Assembly: GCA_041946865.1 (NCBI GenBank)
Contig: JBHGBF010000012.1
Location: 1 to 43,320, forward strand
Source: RPQK01 sp041946865
GTDB taxonomy: Bacteria > Acidobacteriota > UBA6911 > RPQK01
Direction of reading: 5' to 3'
DNA: 43,320 nucleotides
Positions 32,159 to 40,209 of this stretch are shown here, piece after piece. The position numbers were made by a program, and so were the translations under genes. The notes beneath the pieces were generated by a model. It did not search any database, was not told the DNA's origin, and saw nothing but the letters and a program-made list of their open reading frames with translations. The stretch's first letter is position 1. The number at the start of each line of letters is the position of its first letter.

Positions 32159-33418
32159 TTACTTGCCCACCTGCAGGCAAAGCATCTTGTTCAAGTCCCT
32201 GATAATCAACTTCCCATTGGACAGTGCGAGCGGCGCCCAGACTTCCTCTCCCTCGAGCAGCTGAGCACTTGCCAGCTCCTTGTATTCCTTGGTGCTGGCC
32301 TCCACCAGGCGCAGCTTGCCGGTACGCCCATCGAGGATGAAGAACATTCCGTCGGCCAGGAGATACCCACCCAGGTCGAAGGTCTTGGAAACCTCCGCAT
32401 CGCCCGAAACCACCGGGCTCTGCCACATGACCTTGCCGTCTAAGCTCAGGCAAGCGAACCGTCCCCTCGTCTTACTGCCCACTCCGAACAGGTGGTTCTG
32501 GTAGAGGATAGGCGTGTGCGTCTCCGAGTTGAACTGTGCGCTCGTCAGAGAGTAGACCTTCTGAGCAGACCATCCGGCGGCCGTCTTCTCTACCTGGTAC
32601 ATCGTGCTCCCTGCCTCGTAGCCACTCGTGACGAATACCCGCCCGTTGCCGACGTGTATGGGAGTGGGTACTGCCGCCATCTTCGCGATGAACGGGGACG
32701 ACCACAGCAACTGACCGTCCGCGGCTGCAATCCCGACCACCTTGTTCATCGTGAGATAGAGGTACTGCTTTACCCCGGCGATCGTGGTGGGCATGATCGA
32801 AGAGTGGGACATCAGGTCCTTTGCCGGATTCGGCGACCGCCAAATCTCCTTGCCGGTGGCTTGTTCCAAAGCGACGATCAGGGCCTCACCTCCCGTGGCT
32901 AGGATGATCCGGTCCCCGTCCAGCAGCGGGTTCTGACCGGCATACCACTGCGGGATTGTCGTCTTGTATTCTTGGACCAGGTTTTTCTGCCACACCAGCT
33001 TGCCCGTCTTGATGTCGATCGCATGAAAGCGGCACTTAGGGTCGAGCGAAAAGACCAGGCTCTGGCCGACAGCGGGCACCGTCCGTGTGATGGCATGATT
33101 GGGCCGGATTTCAACGGGATAGCTCCACTGCCAGACGTCCTTCCCGTCAGCCAGCGAAATAGCCCGGACGAGGTGCTCTTTCTTAGTTTCGTTGTAATCG
33201 TTCAGATAGACGCGGCCGCCCTTGATTGCCGCCCCTGCATAACCCTGTGCCACCGTGGTTTTCCAGAGGACCTTGGGCCCTGCCGCCGGCCAGCTTCGAA
33301 GCAGTCCGGTCTCCGTGGAGATATTGTCACGGTTAGGACCGCGGAATTGCGGCCAATCTGCGCCAAGGAGCGGCAGCGAAATGAAGCACGAGATGAGGAA
33401 GATAAGAAATCGGGCCAT
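32159..33418 (-). CDS. Secreted PQQ-like beta-propeller protein
   Basis: A 419-aa protein with a signal peptide (MARFLIFLISCFISLPLLG) and the family opening ADWPQFRGPNRDNISTETG. Blades include VRAISLADGKDVWQW, FHAIDIKTGKLVWQK, IVALEQATGKEIWRS and VGIAAADGQLLWSS, ending LIIRDLNKMLCLQV. It belongs to the same subfamily as 7539-8894 (opening GP-RD, ending LLIRDQKKL). The ATG at 33418 gives the signal peptide; no strong ribosome site is visible. No haem or Cys-rich motif is present. It lies directly upstream of the NHL-like propeller and ferredoxin genes and is probably co-transcribed with them. Confidence 0.9.
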   Translation of the reverse strand: MARFLIFLISCFISLPLLGADWPQFRGPNRDNISTETGLLRSWPAAGPKVLWKTTVAQGYAGAAIKGGRVYLNDYNETKKEHLVRAISLADGKDVWQWSYPVEIRPNHAITRTVPAVGQSLVFSLDPKCRFHAIDIKTGKLVWQKNLVQEYKTTIPQWYAGQNPLLDGDRIILATGGEALIVALEQATGKEIWRSPNPAKDLMSHSSIMPTTIAGVKQYLYLTMNKVVGIAAADGQLLWSSPFIAKMAAVPTPIHVGNGRVFVTSGYEAGSTMYQVEKTAAGWSAQKVYSLTSAQFNSETHTPILYQNHLFGVGSKTRGRFACLSLDGKVMWQSPVVSGDAEVSKTFDLGGYLLADGMFFILDGRTGKLRLVEASTKEYKELASAQLLEGEEVWAPLALSNGKLIIRDLNKMLCLQVGK

Positions 33419-33456
33419 AATAGTTGCACTCAAACTTCGTGTAGCTCTCACAGACC

Positions 33457-34085
33457 TTACCGAACCTGTTGACTGACCGCCAGGCACTTCAGAGTTTTCT
33501 GGTCGCGTATCAGCAGCCTGCCGTCCACAAGGGCTAGTGGGGCCCAGTTCTCACCCGGCTCCAGCAAGACGGCGCTGGCCAGTGGCTTGAAGCCGGACGG
33601 ATCGGGGTCGATAAGATATATCATCGTATTGCCGTCAGTGGCGAGCAGCACGCCGTCGGCGAGAATTGCGCCGCCCTTGTTGAAAAGCGGGTCTTCGCCA
33701 GTCTTCCACTTGACCTGACCGTCCATACCCATGCATACCAGTCCGTCGCTTCGCTCGTTGATCGTGTACTGGACGTAAAAATGGTCTCTATAAAGAATCG
33801 GCGGCTGAGTGTGGGAACCGAAGTCTCAGGGTTTTTGGGATTGGCATTGTTGGTGCCGAGGGAGATCTTCCCGCCGGCAACCACTGGATTCCCATTCGAA
33901 GTCGAACCGATCTGCGCCTTCCACTTGATGTTCTTCCCGGCTTTGGCATCCCAAGACTCCGGCAGGTCTTTGATGGCAGAGGTCATATTGCCATGCGGTG
34001 TGCCACCCCACATCGGCCAGTCTTGAGCGGCCATCGGCCCCAGGACGGCGCCGAACAGTATCAGAAGTAGAATTGCGCGTTTCAT
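33457..34085 (-). pseudogene. Chimeric propeller pseudogene: 5' end of one gene joined to 3' end of another
   Basis: The first 88 or so codons (34085 down to about 33825) encode a signal peptide and DWPMWGGTPHGNMTSAIKDL, then KAQIGSTSNGNPVVAGG and GTNNANPKNP. These closely match the N-terminus of the propeller at 8946-10400. At about 33823-33830 the sequence jumps, in a different frame, to DFGSHTQPPILYRDHFYVQY and then GLVCMGMDGQVKWKTG through LLIRDQKTLKCLAV, stopping at 33457. These match the last third of the propeller at 7539-8894. In the intact locus the two genes are adjacent and in the same order, so one internal deletion explains the fusion. The junction shifts the frame, so no full product is made. 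Confidence 0.88.
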
Positions 34086-34120
34086 GAGCTGAGCTGTGCT
34101 CCGTATGATCCGACTTCCAG

Positions 34121-35218
34121 TCATTGTCCGAAACAGAACAGATTGCCGGCCAGATCCCCGATCACGATGCGATCGCCGGCAATAGCCGGGGATGCGGGTA
34201 GGGGAGCGCCCGTAACATACTCCCAGAGTTTCTTCCCGCTCGACAGCTCTAAGACGTAGAAGCGGCCGTCGTTCGAGCCAACAAAGACACGTCCGCCCGA
34301 AATGGCGGGCGACGAGTCGACACGCGCACGAGTGCGGAACGTCCAGATCGCCTTGCCGCTTCTAGCATCGATCGCGTGAATCAACTTGTCGCGCCCGCCC
34401 ACGACTACGCGGTCTGCAGCCAAGGCGGCCGACGAGTAGAACGGGAATGCCGAACCATAACGCCAGGAAATCGATTGCTTCCGAAGATCGATCGCAACAA
34501 CCTCGTTTTCGAACGTGCCGTAATACCCGCGGTTCTCAACGACCGCCATAGATGCGCCGGTATAGCCGCCGGATGGAAAATGCACGATTTCCCGCCCATC
34601 CGTCAGCCGGATTCCATGCACGGTTTCATCGCATCCGGAGAAGTAGGTGATGCCGTCCGCTATCGCCGGCGTCGAATGCACGTAATTGTCAGTGGCCACT
34701 TTCCACAGGAGTTTCCGCGTACTGGTCGAGAGGCAATACAGGCTGCCATCATAGGAGCCAATCAAGATCCGGTCTCCCGAGACAACCGGAGAGGACTTGA
34801 TCTCGCCTTCCGTCTTGAATGTCCACAGACCTTTCCCGCTGGCGGCATCCACGGCATGCAATACGCCGCCGTAATCCCCGACGTAGACTGTTCCGCCGGA
34901 GACGGCAGGCGAAGATTCGCCGATGGAATCGGTCGCCCGGTACTTCCATTTAAGCCTGCCCGACTGGAGGTCGATCGCCAGCAGGTCCGCAGAACGCGAT
35001 CCTACATAGACGGCCCCGCCACTGATCGCAGCAGACGATTCTATCGATTCGCCGGCATTGTAAGTCCAGATCAGCTTCAAGTTAGCGGGTAAGCTCGCAG
35101 ACGTCTGTCCGGTCAGCTGGGGATTGCCTCGGAATTGCGGCCATTCGTTGGCCTCGTTGAAGGCCGGAGCTGCGAGGACGAGTATCGAAACGAGCCAGGT
35201 GGAGATCATGAAAATCAC
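34121..35218 (-). CDS. Secreted PQQ-like beta-propeller protein, highly regular repeats
   Basis: A 365-aa protein with a signal segment (MIFMISTWLVSILVLAAPAF) and NEWPQFRGNPQLTG. Regular blades of about 40 residues follow (AAISGGAVYVGSRSADLLAI, SPAVSGGTVYVGDYGGVLHA, SPVVSGDRILIGSYDGSLYC, and later SPAISGGRVFVGSNDGRFYV), each closing with xGxxLWxY. This even pattern resembles BamB, the Bam-complex scaffold, more than PQQ dehydrogenases. The start is the GTG at 35218, which overlaps the stop of the preceding gene (GTGA) and follows GGAG; an ATG lies at 35209. It is translationally coupled to the upstream propeller gene. Confidence 0.9.
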   Translation of the reverse strand: MIFMISTWLVSILVLAAPAFNEANEWPQFRGNPQLTGQTSASLPANLKLIWTYNAGESIESSAAISGGAVYVGSRSADLLAIDLQSGRLKWKYRATDSIGESSPAVSGGTVYVGDYGGVLHAVDAASGKGLWTFKTEGEIKSSPVVSGDRILIGSYDGSLYCLSTSTRKLLWKVATDNYVHSTPAIADGITYFSGCDETVHGIRLTDGREIVHFPSGGYTGASMAVVENRGYYGTFENEVVAIDLRKQSISWRYGSAFPFYSSAALAADRVVVGGRDKLIHAIDARSGKAIWTFRTRARVDSSPAISGGRVFVGSNDGRFYVLELSSGKKLWEYVTGAPLPASPAIAGDRIVIGDLAGNLFCFGQ

Positions 35219-36594
35219 TTGGTCTCCAGGGCGAACAGGGTATCTCGGCTCGCTACAAACAGCGTGCCGTTCGCCGGGACGAATGTGGAATACACCGTAC
35301 TGCCCATATTGGTCTGAAATACGAGCTTCTTCTCTTTCGCCGCATCAAGGACAATGACCTCGCCATCCGCGTTGCCCAAATATACTTTGCCGTCGATCAC
35401 CATGGGGGAAGCCCAGATGCCTGCCATTGTGTCGTGAGTCCAATATGCCTTTCCGGTGTTAACGTCCAGGCAATGCAGGAACCCGTTCAAGTCGGCAGCA
35501 AACAGGAGGCCATTATGAATAGCGACGCTCGAGATCGAGCGCTTGATGTCCGCGTAACGCCAAATCAGGCCGGATTGGCTGATGTCGCCCTTCTTGGTCG
35601 CGTCGATGGCATAGAGATTCGCCGGTGCGATGCCGCTCTCAGGATCTTGTCCGTTGGCGACATACACCTTGTTGTCCCAAATGACGGGTGTGGCGAGAAC
35701 GATCCCGGCCGTCCGTGGCCAGATAGCTCCCTTGGGATTCGTATCGAATTCCCACAGCTTGGCACCTGTGAGCGCCTCATAGCTCCGCACCCAGCCGTCT
35801 CCTTCGCCGATGACAACCTGCGTGATGCCTGCGATGGTCCCTACAGCAGGAGAGGACCACTGGCCGTCGTAGATCCTCCCGATGATGCTTTTCGCCTTCC
35901 AAACCAGCTTGCCCGTGTCTTTTTCGAGAGCAATGATGGTCGGCGCATCGGGACTTGGAACCTTCTCCCCACTCTCGTCGGTTCCGTTGGAGGTATTCAC
36001 GTAGAGAAGGTCTCCATACGAGGCGGCCGAGGAGCTGACCTTGTTGTGCGGAATGACGTCGAGCTTCTTGAGCATGTCATAGATCCAGACGATCTTGGAT
36101 CCCCCTTTCCCGTCACCCCGGGTGTCCAGACACACAACTTCGCCACGGTTGGAGACGTAATAGAGCCTGTCGCGTTCCACCAGTGGTGAGGAACAGACGC
36201 CCGTCTCCGGCCAGTCCATGTTGTCGTCGGCGAGTTTCTCGTGCGTCTGCTGCCACAGGAAGTGCCCGTCCGACTCGCGGAAGCACATGAGGACTCCGCG
36301 ATCGCCCGCCTCGTTGGGATTACGGGCCAACTCGTTGTTAGTGCCTATATAGACATGCCCGCCGGCGACCACGGGGGTGCCGTAGGTGGGGGACCCCAGT
36401 TTGGCGGTCCACTTCACGTTCTCCTGCTTCCCGACGTCCCAGGAAACGGGCAGGCCGGGCATCGGGGAAATCATATTCCTCGCCGGCGACCCACCCCACA
36501 TGGGCCAATCCCGAGCGGCAGGGTCCGACGCCTGCAAGACCAGACAAGCAGACAGCCCCAAGAAGCCCGTGGCGAAGATAATCCGGTGTTTCAT
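35215..36594 (-). CDS. Secreted PQQ-like beta-propeller protein
   Basis: A 459-aa protein. A signal peptide (IIFATGFLGLSACLVLQAS) is followed by RDWPMWGGSPARNMIS. Blades include GVLMCFRESDGHFLWQ, VVCLDTRGDGKGGSKIVW, IIALEKDTGKLVWKA, SYEALTGAKLWEF and FLHCLDVNTGKAYWTH, ending TLFVASRDTLFALE. It is a close paralogue of the protein at 8946-10400, and both share the WPMWGG opening. The ATG follows a GAAGA site about one helical turn after a GGATTnACA repeat. It overlaps the next propeller gene by four bases. Confidence 0.9.
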   Translation of the reverse strand: MKHRIIFATGFLGLSACLVLQASDPAARDWPMWGGSPARNMISPMPGLPVSWDVGKQENVKWTAKLGSPTYGTPVVAGGHVYIGTNNELARNPNEAGDRGVLMCFRESDGHFLWQQTHEKLADDNMDWPETGVCSSPLVERDRLYYVSNRGEVVCLDTRGDGKGGSKIVWIYDMLKKLDVIPHNKVSSSAASYGDLLYVNTSNGTDESGEKVPSPDAPTIIALEKDTGKLVWKAKSIIGRIYDGQWSSPAVGTIAGITQVVIGEGDGWVRSYEALTGAKLWEFDTNPKGAIWPRTAGIVLATPVIWDNKVYVANGQDPESGIAPANLYAIDATKKGDISQSGLIWRYADIKRSISSVAIHNGLLFAADLNGFLHCLDVNTGKAYWTHDTMAGIWASPMVIDGKVYLGNADGEVIVLDAAKEKKLVFQTNMGSTVYSTFVPANGTLFVASRDTLFALETK

Positions 36595-36601
36595 TCTTCA
36601 G

Positions 36602-36630
36602 GAATCCTGTTAATCCTGTTAATCCTGTCA
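36602..36630. repeat. GGATTnACA repeat, half copy between propeller genes
   Basis: Three inverted units AATCCTGTT/AATCCTGTT/AATCCTGTC fill the 40-nt gap between two propeller genes. Confidence 0.75.
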
Positions 36631-36634
36631 AGAA

Positions 36635-37894
36635 TCAGTCTCTCCGTTTGATATCGTAAACGTAGAGGTTGTCCTGGTCGCGAATATACAGCCTGCCGTT
36701 GGCAATTGCGGGTAGTGTCCACATGTGCCCGGTTGGCGCCCAGAACGGGCCACCTTCCTGGGCTGGCTGAAACTGAAATCGCGATATTTCCTTATATCCC
36801 GCCGGGGAGGGCTCGATGAGTCCGATCGTGCCGCTCTCGCCCTGGCAGTACAGCAGAGTTTCGGCCGAGATACAGTTCCCCTTGTTCACGCTGCGGTCCT
36901 TCCAAACCACTTTACCCGTCTTGAACTCCATAGCAACGAGAATGCCCGGCTGGTTACCGCTGAAGCCGTAAACGTAATCGCCGACCTTGACGGAAGTGGT
37001 GTAGTGGTTCTGCATGTCCCGACTGAAGTACTCTTCTGTAGCCGTAACCTTGCCGGCGTCGGCCGAGAGTCTAAGCAGAGCGCAGCCGGTATCGTAATCG
37101 GTCGAGTAGAACACATACCCGTCCGCATAGACTGGCGTGGCAATATTGGCGACGCGGTTCGCCACTTTCTCGTAGCGCCAAAGTAGAGAGCCATCCTTCG
37201 CGTCCACCCCGATGGCCGCGGACTTTGTCATGACGGTGTAGATGTGGAGGCCGCCGAAATCCAGAGGCAGAACGGAAGAATAGCCGGCCAGGTCGTCCAG
37301 TGACTGCCAGATGACGTCGCCGGTCGCCTTGTTAAGAGCGACAATCCCCGCTCCTTTTCCGCCCGGAACAATAATCAGCCGGTCGCCGTCGACCAGAGGT
37401 GACTCGCTGAAAGCCCACCGTGCCAGGGTTGAGCCGAACTTCTCGACGTAGTTGAATCCCCACAGCCGCTTGCCTGTTTCCGTATCGAGACAGACCAGCG
37501 TTCCATCGGCAGCAAGCGCGTAGAGCCGCTTGCCGTCGACCGTCGGCATGCCGCGGGGGCCGCCGCCTTGGTCGCTGCTATAAGCCTTCCCGGTCGGCGT
37601 CTTCCAGACCTGTTTTCCGTCGGCGGTGTCGAGAGCCACGACGAACTGCTGGTCGTCCTCCTGCCCCTGCGTGTAGATGCGATTGCCTACGACGGCCATG
37701 GAAGAGTAGCCTTCGCCGAGCCCTTTTGTCTTCCAGATGAGCTTGGGTCCGCCTTCCGGCCATGACTTCAACAGGCCCGTCTCAGGCGATTTCCCGTCCC
37801 GATTGGGCCCGAGCCATGTGGCCCAATCAGCCCCAAGCGCAGGGACGTACAAGAAAAGGACAGAGCAAAGTCCGGCTAGTCTAAGTCTAGACAT
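36635..37894 (-). CDS. Secreted PQQ-like beta-propeller protein
   Basis: A 419-aa protein with a signal peptide (LRLAGLCSVLFLYVPALG) and ADWATWLGPNRDGKSPETG, followed by blades FVVALDTADGKQVWKT, LVCLDTETGKRLWGF, IVALNKATGDVIWQS and IGVDAKDGSLLWRY, ending LYIRDQDNLYVYDI. It belongs to the GPNRD subfamily with 7539-8894 and 32159-33418. GAGGAG stands about nine bases before the ATG. It is the first gene of the long minus-strand train that continues to 19203, so the main promoter probably lies just upstream, in 37895-38211. Confidence 0.9.
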   Translation of the reverse strand: MSRLRLAGLCSVLFLYVPALGADWATWLGPNRDGKSPETGLLKSWPEGGPKLIWKTKGLGEGYSSMAVVGNRIYTQGQEDDQQFVVALDTADGKQVWKTPTGKAYSSDQGGGPRGMPTVDGKRLYALAADGTLVCLDTETGKRLWGFNYVEKFGSTLARWAFSESPLVDGDRLIIVPGGKGAGIVALNKATGDVIWQSLDDLAGYSSVLPLDFGGLHIYTVMTKSAAIGVDAKDGSLLWRYEKVANRVANIATPVYADGYVFYSTDYDTGCALLRLSADAGKVTATEEYFSRDMQNHYTTSVKVGDYVYGFSGNQPGILVAMEFKTGKVVWKDRSVNKGNCISAETLLYCQGESGTIGLIEPSPAGYKEISRFQFQPAQEGGPFWAPTGHMWTLPAIANGRLYIRDQDNLYVYDIKRRD

Positions 37895-38211
37895 CTGAAG
37901 AAGCTCCTCACGAGGGTTGGTCGCACCACACTTTCCAGCGGATAGACAGAGGCTGTGCGGCCACGCCGATCATAATAGTCCCGTTGAACCATTTCCAGGT
38001 GATCATGTCCCTTTGGTGGAGACTCGTCAGCGGTTTTCTGGCGAACGACATCCAGGAGTTGGTGAACGACATCCGTGGCGGGGGAAACAGTCTTGTAGCC
38101 CGCTGCCATGCGACTGCGACCTGGGCAGGTATCGCCTTGGCTTCCAGGGAATCCAGCTTACGCTCCGACAGCCCCAGCCATTCCCTTCGAGACTGATTTT
38201 TTGCGGCTCGA
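37895..38211. other. Intergenic region upstream of the propeller/redox gene train
   Basis: About 317 nt. A minus-strand frame of roughly 95 codons is open here (with RREWLGLSERKLDSLEAKAI and, later, ITWKWFNGTIMIGVAAQPL) but has no convincing start or ribosome site and resembles no family I know. It may be a remnant or chance. The promoter for the downstream train is expected in this region, but no clear consensus boxes stand out. Confidence 0.35.
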
Positions 38212-38970
38212 TCACCTTCCAGACTTGAGCAGTCTTCGGAGTCCTTCGCTGTACTGGCGGCCGGTTCTGATCCGGGCGCCGCTGTGCAGTTCGAGCTCGA
38301 ACACGCCGCCCGCGATGCTATGCACAGCCGTGATCCGGGTGACGTTGACCATGTGGCAGCGATGCACTCGAAGAAACTTGCCGGGGTCGAGGCGGCGCTC
38401 CAACCCGGTCAGATTTTCGTCAAAAACGTAATTGTCAACCCGGCAATGCAGAAGTGTGTAGTTATTCGCCGACTCAATCCAGTCGATCGATTCGACCGGC
38501 ACGAAATCAAACCGCTCCCCGTTTCGAACCACCAGGGTCTTTGGCCACTGGTTCTCACGCGCCTCGATCAGAGATTCCAGTTGACGGATCAGCACCGACG
38601 GCCGAGCCAGACGCTCCCTGGCTCGTTCGATGCTCGCCTTTAGCCTGCTCTCGTCGAACGGCTTCAAGAGATAATCGACGGCGTTAATCTCAAATGCCTG
38701 GATGGCGTACTTGTCATAAGCCGTGACAAAAACCACCGCCGGCATCTGCGCCGGTCCGACTTCTCGAACGACGTCAAAGCCCGTGCCATCCGGCAGTTGG
38801 ACGTCGAGCAGAACCAGGTCGAACTCGTTCGATCGAATCGCGTCGACAGCTTCCGCGACACTGCCGCTCTCCCCGCCAACATCGATCGATTGCAATCCGG
38901 CCAGGTCGTTCCGAATACCGAACCGGATCAAGGGCTCATCGTCAACGATCAGTAACCTCAGTCTGTTCAT
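38212..38970 (-). CDS. LytTR-family response regulator
   Basis: A 252-aa regulator. The receiver domain (1-120) has LLIVDDEP (acidic pocket Asp10/Asp11), phospho-acceptor Asp56 in LLDVQLPDGTG, the Thr of FVTAYDKYA and Lys in YLLKPFD. A LytTR DNA-binding domain (about 150-250) shows WIESANNYTLLHC and FLRVHRCHMVNV. The ATG at 38970 starts exactly at the receiver strand and overlaps the upstream kinase gene by 29 nt, so the two are co-translated. It probably controls nearby genes; the propeller/redox train begins about 320 nt downstream on the same strand. Confidence 0.93.
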   Translation of the reverse strand: MNRLRLLIVDDEPLIRFGIRNDLAGLQSIDVGGESGSVAEAVDAIRSNEFDLVLLDVQLPDGTGFDVVREVGPAQMPAVVFVTAYDKYAIQAFEINAVDYLLKPFDESRLKASIERARERLARPSVLIRQLESLIEARENQWPKTLVVRNGERFDFVPVESIDWIESANNYTLLHCRVDNYVFDENLTGLERRLDPGKFLRVHRCHMVNVTRITAVHSIAGGVFELELHSGARIRTGRQYSEGLRRLLKSGR

Positions 38971-40159
38971 CGTCGTCGTAGGACCCGTCATCGTCCTGAG
39001 CAAAACGAAGGGGGATTGTGATAAGGACCTCTGCTCCGCCTTCGGCCAGTTTTCGCATCGAGAAAGTGTGACCGTTCGGGTACATCCGCGAGAGGCGTTC
39101 GGAGGTGGATTGCAGGCCAATCCCGGTCTTCAATAAAGCCGGGTTCTCGGTGGGCGGGCCGACGCCGTTGTCAGTAACGCTCAAGATGAGCTTCCCGTCC
39201 TGATGAACCGCACCAACAGTAACAATCCCGGTCTTCCGGGCACCCCGCAATCCATGGACGATCGCATTCTCAATCAGGGGCTGTAGAAGAAAACAGGGAA
39301 CCATCGCCAGTTGCACCTCCGGCGCGATCTCGAAATCCACCTGGAGTCGATCTCCGAACCGCATCTGTTCCAGCGCTACGTAGGCCCGGGTCAATTCGAC
39401 CTCTTCCCGCAATGTGCTTTCCGGCTGCGAATCCTGCCGGAGCACGGCGCGCAACAGATCCCCCAGCCGAGTCAACATCCGGCTTGTCGTTTGGCCGTCT
39501 TGTCTGGCCATCACGGAGATATTCTGCAGACTGTTGAAAAGGAAGTGCGGGTTGAGCCGGGCGCGCAGGGCCTCGAGCTGCGCCTGGTTGAGGCCCGCCT
39601 CGAGCTGCGATTTTTCCAGGGCCAGTCGAGCGGTCGTCCGCTCTTGCTCGCGCAGCTGGAAGAGAGTCCGGATGAAGTATCCTCCGGCCGCAACCGCCCA
39701 AAAAATGAACTGCGCGACAGGGACCTCCTTGTACCAAGGAATCTCGAGGTGAGGCCTGGGTAAAGGAGCTTGAAACGCGAACATCACCCCGATGAACGAC
39801 CCCAGCATCAGCGGAGACGCGAGCAGGCAGATCGGTACGCTCCAGATCGCCAGAAGGGCGAGATTTCGCCTCCCGGTTCCCAACGGGTATTTCGATTCGA
39901 GACGGAATACGAGCGGTGTAAGTAAGACCCACGGGTAGTACAACGAAACGCCCGCGATCAACAGGGCAAGCTCCCTTATCCCCGGGATCAAGGGCATATA
40001 GAAGTAGTACCGGAGGGAAGTCAGGACACCGATCGTAGTCCACAGCAGGAAGATTTTCCCGAAACCGGGATAGCGGATTACATGCTCCTTCGCGGGTTCG
40101 TCCGCCGGAACAGCGGTTTTAGGAAAGGTTTGCAGATCGCTCACAGTCCAGTCTCTCAC
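38942..40159 (-). CDS. LytS/YehU-type sensor histidine kinase
   Basis: A 405-aa kinase with four predicted transmembrane helices (about 36-54, 63-83, 99-120, 148-166). A coiled segment (REQERTTARLALEKSQLEAG) leads to the His_kinase domain, with phospho-acceptor His205 in RLNPHFLFNSLQNI and HATPase_c motifs ENAIVHGLRG (N box) and VTDNGVG. No extracellular sensor domain is present, so the signal is probably sensed within the membrane or by the loops. The start is a GTG at 40159 (a second GTG lies at 40144), and neither has a strong ribosome site. It pairs with the overlapping LytTR regulator. Confidence 0.9.
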   Translation of the reverse strand: MRDWTVSDLQTFPKTAVPADEPAKEHVIRYPGFGKIFLLWTTIGVLTSLRYYFYMPLIPGIRELALLIAGVSLYYPWVLLTPLVFRLESKYPLGTGRRNLALLAIWSVPICLLASPLMLGSFIGVMFAFQAPLPRPHLEIPWYKEVPVAQFIFWAVAAGGYFIRTLFQLREQERTTARLALEKSQLEAGLNQAQLEALRARLNPHFLFNSLQNISVMARQDGQTTSRMLTRLGDLLRAVLRQDSQPESTLREEVELTRAYVALEQMRFGDRLQVDFEIAPEVQLAMVPCFLLQPLIENAIVHGLRGARKTGIVTVGAVHQDGKLILSVTDNGVGPPTENPALLKTGIGLQSTSERLSRMYPNGHTFSMRKLAEGGAEVLITIPLRFAQDDDGSYDDDEQTEVTDR

Positions 40160-40209
40160 GTGATCTTAACACTGCAATGGCCCGACCGACACCCTTACTG
40201 TTCTCATCG

